A stretch of DNA of 64,000 nucleotides, taken from Hydractinia symbiolongicarpus (taxonomy: Eukaryota > Cnidaria > Hydrozoa > Anthoathecata > Hydractiniidae). Positions 27,201 to 38,074 of this stretch are shown one piece after another. Position 1 is the first letter of the stretch. Every line of letters starts with the position of its first letter. A program made the position numbers and the translations under genes. The stretch is taken from assembly GCF_029227915.1 (NCBI RefSeq), contig NC_079888.1, positions 2,803,001 to 2,867,000 on the forward strand, given 5' to 3'. The notes under the pieces were generated by a model, which was given only the letters and a program-made list of their open reading frames with translations, made no database searches and was not told the DNA's origin.

Positions 27201-30200
27201 AATGTGTAGGCAAATGCTAAGAAAATGCTCTGTATAACATTGCTGCATTTGTTTTTCTAGCATTACCAGTTATAGCATTTCCAGCAGCTTTTGCTGTCAA
27301 GAAAAGTGAAGTCAGGTGCGTTAAGTTTGTTTTTCAGTGAGTTTTTTGTTGTGCTGTGATAAAATATTGTTAACTTTCCATGTGTAAACGCAATTTGACT
27401 TTTGTATACAAATAATACATTTTAGTGAAGGTAGGAGGTTTACTGATGCTGGGCTACCTGACCCACATTCATGTCGTTGTGGTTTCGAGGCGTATTTCCC
27501 AGCTAATAGAAAAGATGCAAAGATAGTGTACCCACTGCGAGCTTCAATAAAAGTTGATAAGGTATGGTTTACACTTGAATTTCCGTGACAAGTAAATTTA
27601 CAACCTCGATTTTTGGGATAAAACCAGTTTATACCAGTTTTTTGATAAGAAATATGGTTGGTTTCAGCATGACTATTCCTAACTTTTGAGCAAACATCAT
27701 GCAGATATGTTCTTAGCATATTTAAAACAGTTAAGATTGACAGATCTGAGAATGTAAACTGGTGTAAAAATCTCCCCCAAGGTGCTTTTATTTATTCAGC
27801 CTAATTAAATTGACAGAAATACAATTAGATTTTGTTGAAAAAACATCTGAATGAAAAGATAGAAGTTTATATTAGTTACCAAAGAATAGAAAAACGAGCA
27901 AAGATTCCACATAAGCATATAGGATATTCTAAACTTTTTCACTCATTTCATCTTGATATTTATATAGACTCTATTCGTATGAAAAAGTGTGTATGACTTG
28001 TTCTTATTAAAAACAAACAAAAAAACAAAAATATTAAACAAACACTAAAACATAGTCAATTAAATCAAAACTTGAAATATTTCTGATTCAAACTATTTCA
28101 CCACCATAATCTTTAACTGTGTTTAACTCTTAATTTTATCTTATTCTATTTATAGTATTCGGTTAAAGTTCGGTACATACCCGGTTTACTAGAAAAAGTG
28201 TTTCACGAATTGGGGGTCGAAACAACTAACAAAGTGGTATGTATAAATATCTGTCAATATAAAACTGAAACACTGCATTGTCACTCGCATCTGGAGATTT
28301 GTAGGGATCCGCCTTTGCCCTGTTCTTAAAAGATCGAGATTGTGGTGCTTTTCAGCAAAGGATTAACGCATTACCCGTAAAGTTAGTAAGAAAATTTGAG
28401 TGTAATTTTCAGAAAAAAGTGCAGTAAGGAGCTAAACATTAGATGGGATAGTCTTAAGGATGGTTTCCATTAACATAAAGTATTAAGCAACCGTTGCGCA
28501 AAACAATTATCGGAGATTTTTTTCCATCCGTAGAACAGTTATACAGCAACTAAAGGAAAGTGAACTTCAAATATTACAATACCTCAATTTCATGAAGAAA
28601 CAATTCTCTCTCTTCACGCCACCACTTACTGGAAACTACAGTTGACTGCTATCTTGAACAAAACTCTAATTTCATCAGCATTTACAGCATTTAAAGCCTC
28701 GCTAACTAAAATTTTGTTCCGCATTCTCGAACTTCCCTTTCCTACCCTATTTCGTACTAATTTTTACTCCTTAGCGACGAATTACAGTCGTTATCTCAGA
28801 CTTTTCAGAAAGCCATTTGTAGAAACCAGTCCATCATTTTTGCTTGCATGTTTAAACTTTATCTCAATTTTTTGAATTTTCGTTTTTAATCTTTCGAAAG
28901 TAGAGTTGTGTTGTTTTTGCATGCTTTTTTCTGAGTTAATATCGCTACTTGTCAAAAAAAAAAATAAAAATAAAACCCCACTCTCTCGAATTTTCTCCTG
29001 ATGTAGTCTCGTTATCTCGAAGTTGCATTATCTTGAACAACACGCTATCTCGAACTTTTTTGTCTATTGAGAGTTTAAGTTAGCAGGATTCGGCTGTACT
29101 CTTTCCATCATAATTACATTTGAGAACTTTCCAAAAGAATTTTCTACATTAAGAATATATTTTTCATCTCTTACAAAGCTACAAAACCTCAAGGCGGATA
29201 CTTTTGCATTTTGATTGGAATAAGGAGTGGCAACTTGCCCTATTGCTTAGGCTAGGATTATGTTTTCGTTTCGCCTAACATTCCTATTCTAAGGTTATGC
29301 ATTTGCTGTGCTTATCAAAAATATATAGACAAAGGAATGTGGTTGACGATTGGTTAAAAAAATTGACTGCTGATAACTTAAGCAACTTTATAATGCTCTT
29401 GCATTATAAAGTTGCTTAAAAGCTTCTTCTTTTTCTTCAGGTTGTGTTAAGCTGTCCGAGGTATTTAAGCGACAAAGACAGAGAATATATATTAGACTAC
29501 ATGTTTGGGCAGATGTGTGTTGATGCTGTTTACATGCAAGAACAAGCTTTATTAGCTCTTTATTCTTACAACGTAACCACAGGCGTAATAGGTGAGTTTC
29601 TGTTAATCAGTGTTTTTTTAAAAGCTTAGGAAATAAGAGCTGCCTTGTGACGAATATCTGGAAATTTCTAAGATTTGGTCAGACTAAGGTAATTGAGGGA
29701 AAAACCAGGATATTTTTGTCTGTCGGGCGCGGGCCATTATCAGGTCAATATAAATGTAGTTACCTACCCGAGACATTATTTTAAAAACATTTTTATGCTG
29801 CCATCTCTATATGTGTTTAAAATGGCAAGGAAAGTAAGCACAAGCACAGTTTAGGAGTTGCCAGCTTTAAAAGGTTATGTCTATCTAGACAGCATGATTT
29901 TGTTATGGTGTAGCTTGGAAGGTCTGGTAACTTTGTTTTTACTCAGTATTTTTCTCTCCATAATTTAGTTGACATTGGTGATCATTTAGACGTTCTTCCT
30001 GTTGTTGAAGGTAACTGATTTTTTTCTAGTCCACTTGCTAACTTTGGACTATTTTTTACAGTATACTTGCCAACTTTTTATTCTTTTTACTAGTGTGTTC
30101 ACCAACTTTACACTGTCATTTTTTCACCATGCGTGCCAACTTTGTAATGCTTTTCTTTATAATAACTGTAAAGTTGGCAATCGCACTTATATAGAAAACG

Positions 30201-32542
30201 TGACTGTTTCTTGTTAATGTACCATCTTTAGACTGCTTTTTATAAGCATGCTTGCCAACTGTACGGAGTTACACGTATTTTTGAACAGTTTTTTAAGATT
30301 ATATTTTTGTAACAATAAAATGCAAAACCTAATTCTCTCAAACCTTGAATTTAAATGTTAAAAAAATTGCATCAACCTTTATATTTCCCTCTCAATCCAA
30401 ATGTGTATAATAAAGTTGGACTAATTTGAACCAGGTTAACTAATTTTAACTGAATTAACTAATTTTACCTGGGATTAACCTATTCTAACAGGGATTTTTA
30501 CTGGATTAACTAATTTTAACCAGATTAACTAATCTTAACTGAATTAACTAATTTTAACCGGATGAACTAATTTTAACCGGATGAACTAATTTTACCCTGG
30601 ATTAACCAATTTTAACCGCAATTAATTAATTTTAACCGGTATTAACTAATTTTAACTAATTTTGCCTGGAATTAACCTATTTTAACAGGGATTTTATCCT
30701 GGATTAATTAATTTTAACTTGGATTAATTAATTTTAACTGGGATTAACTAATCTTAACCGGGATTAATTTATTTTAACCAGGATTAACAATTATAACCAG
30801 GATTGACTAATTTTAACCAAGATTGACTAACTTTAACCGGGATTAACTAATTTTAACCAAGATTAACTAATTTTAACCAGGATTGACTAATATTAAGCAG
30901 GATTGATTAATTTTAACCAGGATTGACTAATTTTACCTGGTTTTGACTAATTTTAACCGGGATTAATTAATTTTAACCGGGATTAACTAATTTTGACTAA
31001 TTTCAACCATGTATGTTGAAAGTAATGATTGTATGTGTACTTTTTAGGCTCAGTTATAGAGAGGGGTGTGACCAGCCTACCATATGCTGGTCAGCAAATT
31101 ACTGAATACTTAGGAAAACTACTCACTGAAAATGGTTACAGGTAAGATGTACATGTAAGACTAAATGAATTACGGAAGTATTAGATGGTTTATCGAGGGC
31201 CAAAATTATGTGTGCAATCTAGGGTGCAAAATATTCCATACCAATTACGGTGTTTGAGAAATCATTACGTAAAATTGTTGTAAATTCTTGAGTAGTTCCT
31301 GAAAATTTTGGAAAACAACACCAGTACTAAGCAATGTCATTATAATTCCTATCAAATAAATTAAAACAAGATAAGAACGCCATTCATTCAATTGCTTTTG
31401 GCGTCAAGTAATATAAAATTTAAAATAATAAATATTTTTGATTTGAATTTATTTAAAAATAACATTCATCTTTTTTATACAGATACGAAAACTATTTGTT
31501 CAAATACTTGTTTATTTCAAGAGGACTCTAAGATAAGAATAGTTCGGAAATGATGTAATTTAATTTTGTCCGCCATCTTTCTCGCAGTTTATTTAGTGCA
31601 ATTTGCTAAGCCGATGTTTTTTCAAAAATAATATTATCCATTTTAAAAATGACAAAGAACTCGAATATTTTGCTTACTTATCCAGTACCAGTTTGTTTAT
31701 TCTGAATGTGGAATAACGTCTACTCATTTTTTAAGTATGGCCTTGGTTTATTGAAAGACACGCCCAATATGCTGTCTTTAGATACGAGAACAAAATGTAC
31801 ATAGAGAGTGATGTTACAAAATAAAGCATGTATATTTTGATTTAGTCATGTTTTTTTTTTTAGATTGTTCTCTGATATTGAAAGTTTTATTGTTCGTTAT
31901 GTGAAAGAGGAGGTACAATTGTTTTTTTAACTACGTGTATTTGTTTGTTTCTATTGTGTGTTTGTTTTCGTTTGTACTACTTTGCCCCTAAATATGAAAT
32001 CTTCCTTTTGGAAGGATACTATAATGTTTCAGACACATTATTTGCTTTTATATCCAATAAATAATTTTGTGAAAAAAACTGTTTATAAATTTTGTTTTAA
32101 GACTGTTGATAAATACTGAATATACTGAATATGTGTCTCATACATTACAGTAACCTTAACACAATACCATACCTTTCCTCCAACATTAATAACGATAACT
32201 GCCCCGGGTAGTTGTCGTTATCATATCAAAATTAGTCTTTGTTAGCAAGCCAGCACAAAACTAACTCTGCATTCATTTTACCGTTTTACTTACTGTCAAG
32301 GGAACGTAGGATGAATTGTTGGATTATAAGATTTGCTGGGAATACCGTTATTTTTTATGGCTGATATGAATGTAAAAAGTGTTAAACCTTTATGTTGTAA
32401 ACAGAATTTTATTTTTCTCTTTGAAATGGTTGCTAGGTAGCAGAGGCGTCTGTCGATTTCCAGGAAGACATGACGTCATCGCCGAATTTAGTGGATATAA
32501 ACATTGAGAGATTTCACATACCAGATAGTCGAAAGTGAGTGG

Positions 32543-32580
<38 letters not shown>

Positions 32581-35500
32581 ATGTTTGAAAAACAGCTTTT
32601 TTTCTTCATTATAGTTTAAACTTTCCAGCAATTACAAATCAAATCAATAAATCAATCAATAAAAAATAAGAAAATTTTACCTGAACCCATCTTTTCAATA
32701 TTTCAATGCAGGCTCCTTTTTATTAACCCTTTTACCCTTCCTGTGATTCTCGTCGAAATTTACACCGACATTCTGATCCTCGAATCCGTTTATAAGGAAC
32801 ATGTTTATAAGAAACTCAAGGCTAACAACTGGTAAAGTTAAGAAACCACTGATAAGCAATTTTAGCAATGTGGGATTTTTACTGAACTTATCGAAATTAG
32901 AATTTTTCATAAGATGGAGCGTTTCAAACTTATATTACGGCTCTCCATCACTTCGAAGGAGGTGAAAACAGGTAAGACGTTTTCTAAAAAAAACGTCTTC
33001 CGGTTTTAACTCTGGAAAGAATAGATAGAAAACATAAAAAGGTTCAGTTTCTTAATTTTAACAAGATATCAAACGAAGAGGACAGTATTGTATTTCTTCA
33101 TGTTTTTCCTGTTTTGGAATAATATCTCGTGTCAGCAATTTCGAAAAAACTTAGTTAGAAATCGGGCTAAACTGCTTGTTCTATATTAGAGAAATTCAAG
33201 TTGGAAATATGAAATATCGATGCGTTGAAGGACTGTTCAACCCTGGGTTGTATGGGAAGGACGACGTATCGTTACACCACATCGTGGAGCGTTCAATTAA
33301 AGCGTGTGATATCGATCAACGAAGGGAGTTGTGTAGGAACATTTATCTTTCTGGTGGATCGTCTTGTATTAGTGGTAAGAGGAAATTCGTGTTCTTCACG
33401 CGCGCTACGTGCTTTTTACGTGTGCGTCACGTGTTCTTTACGTGTGCGTTTCAGAGTCAGTTACAGCTCTAGAATGTAACAAACTCTTGCATGGAATTCC
33501 AACCATCAACTGTTAGAAGAGATGCGCTACTGTGCTTTGATTGAACTAACACCAGAATTTGTTCTATCTTTGCTACTAATTCGCAGCGGGAATGTCTTGA
33601 ATTTATACTTCTTAACCCTTCCGCAGCAGAAAAAATTGTAAATTAAAAAAAAAAAATTCAAACGTTTCGCTCCAAAAATCACAAAAATTTTAAGATATAG
33701 CCTTTTCAAAATGATAACCCAAATGGTACGCCCTGTGTGTCACCAGTACTAAATATTTAATGCGCTGCTTATACGTATAGTTTTCTAGGAGCGAATAAAA
33801 TGACCTTCAACTCTTCACAAAACCTCTTTGTAAGCATGATGCAACAGACACTAGTAGGAAACCTGTCTATAGCTAATGCCATTTCAAGATATATTTACAA
33901 TAACTTCATAGAATTTACCTCTCTATAGCGAACATGCCGGACAATGGGTCATACAAAACAATTGTACTAACTTTGTGTACATTGTACCTAACAGCTAGTT
34001 TTGCATTTTGGTTGGTTTCTGTTCGATCTTCAAGTTTTTGAATCTGTTTTGCTTTTTTCAATAATGTTTATAATATATGTCTTCCAGCACTTTCTCCTAG
34101 AATCAACCTATTGGCACCTCTTGGGGTTTATTTTACTATACCCTTGTACCTTGTACCCATAGAGGTATATTGTACCACAGAACAGGTTTTTGAAGCAATA
34201 TAACCTAATTCGGGAAGAACCTTTAAGTAGAGAACGCTTTTTTGAGGTCCTGATGGTCCCCTCTAAACAGAGGTTTCGTTAAATAAATTTAAGTAACAAA
34301 AGTTGTTTCAAGCCACAAGTAGAGACTGAGTTACAGAAAGGGTTGCTCGCAAATGGCTTGTATTTATTCGTTCAGTTGGTATGCAGTTTATTTTTAAAGA
34401 AGATCTTTATCCCAAAGTTTCATCATCTCGTTGATATTGTTTTTCTGTGTCCATCTTTTTTTTGTAGGTTTGAAAGAACGCCTACAGCAAGAGTTAAAAG
34501 CATGTTTGCCAGAAAATGTAAACATCGAGGTAAATCACGTGATTAACTTTTGTCTCTACGCCTGCAGCTTTACATGAAGGAATCAATAAGCACAAGCGTA
34601 AAGTTAACAAAGGGAGAGTTAGACAACATATGCAAAATGTGTATTTGGGCTTTGAGTCTAAATAATTTTTTTAATGAAAAACTGATGCAGTCTAATAAGT
34701 AAAACATTAGTCCTGGAGAACGCTTTATATGAAGTACACTAAAACATTAAAATTACAGATTAATGGTTAAATTACAGAAACTGGAGTTGGGAAAATATTC
34801 CCAACCCTATAATAATTGATGAGGAGGGGGATGGGGAGGGGGTTGGAGAGGGACAAAATACATGCAGCCTGTTTTCCTTAAGCATAACTTTTGTTGGTGA
34901 CGTGATTGAGTGCAGATATTTTGTGAATTTTCCTAACTTACAATTGTAAAATATATCATGTCATTGTTTTCCTTACCTCGAACATCTTTAGATGTTCGAT
35001 ATATACTAAGTGACTTGGGCTTCAATATTTCTGCAAAAACAGATCTTTTTATCTGTATCGTTAAAAAACAAACCTTCTGGGAGATATGACGTCATTTTTG
35101 ATCCCAATGACGTCATTAAAACTCGTTTTTTTTAATGCTAAATCATTTTTTGGTACACAGTCTACATGTTGTAACATCCATGTTGTAACATCAGTAACAC
35201 GTGAAAAACTAATGTATATTGCAAAATGGAGAATATGGCCTAATTTAGGTATGTGTGACGTCATTTCCGGTCCCTGTGAGGTCATTAAAATAATTTTTAC
35301 TTGAAGTAAGTTGGTATTAGAACATTACAACTGTACCAAGTTTTATCATTTAAGCGTTAGTAGTTTGGCAGACACTTATAAGTACAAGCATAAATTTTCG
35401 TTTCCGGTACATAGAATAAAATAGCAGTTGTGGCCCTTCCCTCAGGGTTACAGAGACCAAAAAAGACTTGATGGTAAAGGAAAAAGTTAAATTTTCTAGA

Positions 35501-35865
35501 TTTTTTGTTGTAATGTTGTTTTCTTCTTGTTGCGCTACCATTATGAAAAATATGTCCCTGCAAGCCCTTTACTAGTGCCCAGACTGCACTGTATCTAAGC
35601 CGATAATAGGGCTAAGTGACGTTTTGAAAAGTGTGCGCAGGACACAAAAAAATCGCAAAATCTTCTGAGAATAAAGGTCTTTTACGGATCTGTTGGTCAT
35701 ATCTATTTTTTTTAGGTAACGGCATCAGCGCAGTCTTTAAACGCAGCTTTCAAAGGTGCCACCATTGTGGCTGGATTAGAACATTTTGAAGACATGGTAA
35801 TTTCACGTAATGAATGGCACATGAGTGATGCCGCTATTTTGTTATCAAAATGGCACCCAAAGTAA
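12271..35865 (+). CDS. PH domain-actin-like ATPase fusion protein, 24 exons, about 800 residues
   Basis: Exons: 12271-12327, 12965-13046, 14440-14629, 15398-15560, 17521-17655, 19967-20137, 20847-20921, 21347-21406, 21857-21925, 22630-22680, 22837-22878, 24502-24639, 26032-26098, 27261-27315, 27426-27561, 28156-28236, 29441-29591, 29969-30010, 31048-31141, 31864-31912, 32437-32534, 33190-33374, 34468-34529, 35716-35865 (TAA). Total 2403 nt; every junction is in phase. Residues 1-155: polar, possibly coiled-coil. Residues 156-192: SAP-like helix pair (LSVNQLEVLLRHNSIDF). Residues about 296-391: PH domain (MQGYLEKL, YKKRFFQVSRGKLFYYE, SDSELSDWLASL with the invariant Trp 384). Residues 412-800: complete actin fold, with phosphate-1 loop DLGSTTIRAGL, YMQEQALLALY carrying the actin Gln137 equivalent (Q559), phosphate-2 loop DIGDH, subdomain-4 segment GQQITEYLGKLL, adenosine motif LSGGSS (G724-G725) and the C-terminal HFEDMVISRNEW. 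The actin part is 389 residues, like actin (375). I know no named family with this architecture. The fusion is supported by continuous phase and by the lack of a stop, start or poly(A) signal between the domains. Confidence 0.85.
15850..17047. mobile_element. Non-autonomous DNA transposon with terminal inverted repeats
   Basis: The left end begins ACCATATTTTCCGGTATATA. The right end, read in reverse, begins ACCGTATTTTCTGGTATACA. Subterminal repeats of the type 'gtgcgggttat' recur near 15905, 16890, 16935 and 17020. The 1.2-kb element sits in the intron 15561-17520 of the PH-actin gene and has no transposase frame. Superfamily is not assigned; a clean target-site duplication is not evident. 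Confidence 0.6.
16719..16801 (+). repeat. Dispersed repeat, copy 1
   Basis: Begins AAGTTAAGATTGAGAGAGTC and ends near 'gtcccccacttgtct'. A second copy lies at 54405-54492. The word 'ggttcacaagtttaaatgtcc' resembles a decayed tRNA T-arm/B box, so a SINE origin is possible. This copy is nested in the TIR element. Confidence 0.5.
22905..23075 (+). repeat. Imperfect (TTG)n-rich tract
   Basis: A simple-sequence tract of degenerate TTG/TTGTTG units in the intron after exon 22837-22878. No other signal is seen. Confidence 0.6.
23644..23667 (+). other. Possible optional 24-nt cassette exon inside the PH domain
   Basis: An acceptor (ttttag) and donor (gtgagt) flank exactly 24 bases reading LKFGANKI in phase 0, between the exons 22837-22878 and 24502-24639. 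Inclusion would add eight residues in a PH strand loop without breaking the frame. It could be a cassette exon or chance; RNA evidence is needed. Confidence 0.35.
24927..25320. mobile_element. Head-to-head inverted pair of tRNA-derived SINE copies (large palindrome)
   Basis: Arms 24927-25110 and 25140-25320 are near-perfect reverse complements of about 180 bases, separated by 29 bases. The arm sequence includes a B-box-like GGATCGAATCC and the flank CGCTCACTGCTTGGCAGTAT. A third, direct copy follows at 25351-25480. The palindrome lies in the PH-actin intron 24640-26031. Confidence 0.8.
25351..25480 (+). mobile_element. tRNA-derived SINE copy with A and B boxes
   Basis: A box TGGTGTAGTGG at 25377-25387 fits the Pol III consensus. 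B box GGATCGAATCC at 25420-25430 has one mismatch. Spacing is about 33 bases, as in tRNA. The body is over 90% like the right arm of the neighbouring palindrome, which lacks the complete A box. Confidence 0.65.
25854..25879. repeat. Perfect 26-bp palindrome in a region of repeated 'tttggcggaaa' words
   Basis: GGTGGGAATTTAA followed directly by its reverse complement. The surrounding 25640-25880 holds degenerate words like 'atttggtggaaagttaattt' and 'tttggcggaaaag', in both senses. This suggests a decayed TIR element in the intron just before the first actin-domain exon. Confidence 0.5.
28636..29101. mobile_element. Pogo/Tigger-like MITE remnant
   Basis: Repeated words of the type 'tatctcgaac', 'tatcttgaac' and 'ctcgaacttccc' occur at both ends in opposite sense. 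The left end reads CTACAGTTGACTGCTATC. The right end, reversed, begins AGTACAGCCGAATCCTG. The 'CAGT..AACCTCG.TATCTCGAA' pattern is known for pogo-type TIRs. No transposase is visible. It lies in the intron 28237-29440. Confidence 0.4.
29378..29419 (+). repeat. Perfect 19-bp hairpin just upstream of a splice acceptor
   Basis: TTAAGCAACTTTATAATGC (29378-29396), loop TCTT, then the exact reverse complement (29401-29419). It ends about 20 bases before the acceptor AG at 29439-29440 of the PH-actin exon carrying the catalytic-Gln segment, so it overlaps the usual branch-point zone. Confidence 0.75.
30415..31010 (+). repeat. 20-bp minisatellite (GGATTAACTAATTTTAACCG-like) in a PH-actin intron
   Basis: About 28 imperfect copies of a 20-21 base unit fill most of the intron 30011-31047 and stop about 35 bases before the acceptor. 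Variants such as 'gggattgactaattttaacca' and 'aggattaatt' show independent drift between units. Confidence 0.9.
32538..32580 (+). repeat. (GTT)n microsatellite
   Basis: About 13 GTT units directly after the donor site of exon 32437-32534 of the PH-actin gene. Confidence 0.9.
35080..35300 (+). repeat. Duplicated unit with TGACGTCA (CRE-like) palindromes
   Basis: TGACGTCA occurs at 35087-35094, 35108-35115 and 35256-35263. Two diverged copies (35087-35120 and 35256-35290) share the order TGACGTCATTT, GGTCCC/GATCCC, TGANGTCATTAAAA. Position: last intron of the PH-actin gene (34530-35715). It may be a repeat fragment or an intronic enhancer. Confidence 0.5.
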
Positions 35866-37530
35866 TGTGGCAGGCATATTTGTTTATCCCGGTGTCATTT
35901 TGTCAAGCTGTTATCCTATCGAAATAGCTGCTAGGATATTAACGAGAAAAGATCTTTCGTCTAACTAACCAATGTATAAGAACAATCCATAATGGCATCC
36001 TAACTGTGAGAATGCACTAACGTTAGCCAGAAGAATGACTAAAAAATTATTTTAGAAGTGAATATTTTTTTTTCTGTTTTGTAAAGAAATAATTTAATTT
36101 TATGTTCGTATTTTTTATATATTAAATACATGCACAAACTTGAAGAAGTAAATAATTTTATAATGATTGTATGTGAATATTAATAATTGTTATCCATTAA
36201 AACCTCTACGGTGGAGATTGTTTCAGTTGTTTTTAAAGTTGTTCCAAAAATGTCATTAAAGGCTGTGGTATGGTTGGAATGCGCAATTTTGAATCACGTG
36301 ACTAGTGAATTACATCATGAAAAGTTGGAGGAGAATAACAACGTTCAAATACTTCCCTAATTTTTTTTTTTAATGTTGAATTAAAAATCAGGAATAAGAA
36401 ATCGGAAGAACGGATTTGTGTAAATTTTCCTCAATATATTTTCTCCGATTTTTTTTTACCAATTTATTTGACCGAGTCTTTTTTTTTGTTAGCGTTCCCT
36501 ATGCTGATTATGCTACGTACGTTTACATATAGAATAGAGCATCACAAACCTCAACAAATTCTAATTTTTCATAGTTCTTTATTTAGTTAAAGGAAAATTT
36601 TATTGTTGGTTCAATTTTATAACAGGCTTGAATTTTAGTCAAATGAGAGTGATAATGTGACTAAAATTTTCTTGCGGCTGTATTTGACCAATTATACAAA
36701 CCTTATATGTTTTTCATATACGTAAATTTCCTTACGGCTTTTTAAGGTATATTTTTTTAATTGAATATTTTTGATTTTAAAGCTTATGTTACACTGACAT
36801 TATGTTTGCACCTTTGTTCAGATTTTATTTTGGAGGACTCTTTCTATAATACTGCTTGGAAAATATCGAGGTAACCAAAATAAATATTCTATTGAGAATA
36901 CACGAGTTTTAAACTTTTCGCAACCTTGACCCTAGACCTATTTGGCTTTTACTATTCCTTACCGTAAAAAAAGTTAAGCTTGTGTAAGCTACTATTTCTA
37001 ATTGGAGAAAAATGTTTAATACGTTTTTTACGTAAAAGGTAATTCAATTTTTTAAAAAAACAAGGTAAAGACTAATATTATCCCCTTCCTAGAAAGCACA
37101 GGGGTTCTCAGAAATGCTTACACTTCAGAAATTAAAAGATTTTAAGCACTATTGACGGTCTTAAAAACCAACCTCGTGACAATTCCCCTTGAATTTGTCA
37201 CTATTTAGGCCGAAAATACTCAGCAATTTTTAGTAAATCAATATCTGTTGTGGGGCAACCTGGTTACCGCGGCTGTCGTCTCCTTTTTTGTCCGAGTTAG
37301 GATGTATCAGTATCATTTTCGTATTTTTAGCGGATATTAATTTTCGCAGTGGGACCACAAATACATTCATGGGACTTGTTTTCAGGAATTTTCAGAAAAT
37401 CTGCAATTTTTTCCCCAACTTGACTCTTACGTCAATATAAACATTTTTAATTACTACAACAAAATTTTTACGGCGCCTTTTCCAGCCTTTTTTCTGTAGT
37501 TGTTACGCTGTTAATAGCCTTCGTTTCTCA

Positions 37531-37790
37531 CCTGGTGGCCTTGCGGTAGAGCGTGGTAGGTCGTGGGTTGAATACCCGGCCGAGTCATACCAGAGACTAT
37601 GAAGTATGAATCTATTCTTTCTGCTTATCGTTCAAAAATGGAATTGATATCTCACGCAGTGTCTTGTTGAGCGGTTGCTATTCTTGCACGGCCTCAGTAG
37701 TTCAAATGAGAGCTTCTAATACACTTCGTAGGACCCTCATTGTTAACAGTACCAAAAGGAACTGAAGAGGCTGTCCTGAGTAAGTAATAA
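37531..37790 (+). mobile_element. tRNA-like SINE remnant
   Basis: An A-box-like TGGCCTTGCGG (37536-37546) and a T-arm-like GGGTTGAATACCC (37565-37577) are spaced as in a tRNA, but no complete cloverleaf forms. A non-tRNA body ending near 'gagtaagtaataattataac' follows. Confidence 0.45.
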
Positions 37791-38009
37791 TTATAACCTA
37801 GTATTTTGAGTTTGTTAAAAAAACCTGTTTTAACTTTATTTTTCCATTACAAAGGCAGTTCTACCTTCTGGAAATTTTCTCAGGAATGAGCGAAAAAGGA
37901 AAAACATTTGACCGGCACGAAGGAAGGAACGTTAAAGCGTGGAGCGTTTCAGTCATTATTTTGCTTTAAAAAACAGCATGTACTTAAAAGAAACATGTAA
38001 CTTCAAATG

Positions 38010-38074
38010 CAGGGCCTGTAGCGTTTTTCGATATGAAGATGATCTTCTCATATCAAAAGTCGCTACAGGCCCTG
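38010..38074 (+). repeat. Long imperfect hairpin, about 65 nt, pre-miRNA-sized
   Basis: CAGGGCCTGTAGCG (38010-38023) pairs perfectly with 38061-38074. The inner part (GATATGAAGAT against TTCTCATATC) also pairs with small bulges and leaves a short loop. The GC-rich base contrasts with the AT-rich surroundings. It could be a pre-miRNA, or a MITE. Confidence 0.5.

Noticed and set aside
28642-28875. 77-codon open frame in a PH-actin intron
   Set aside because: Lies inside the pogo-like MITE and consists of its 'tctcgaac' repeats.
30415-31010. CRISPR-like array
   Set aside because: Contiguous degenerate 20-bp tandem units without unique spacers, inside a eukaryotic intron: a minisatellite.
33400-33470. 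Cluster of ACGTGTGCG words as a regulatory element
   Set aside because: Short local simple repeat just after a donor site; no independent support.
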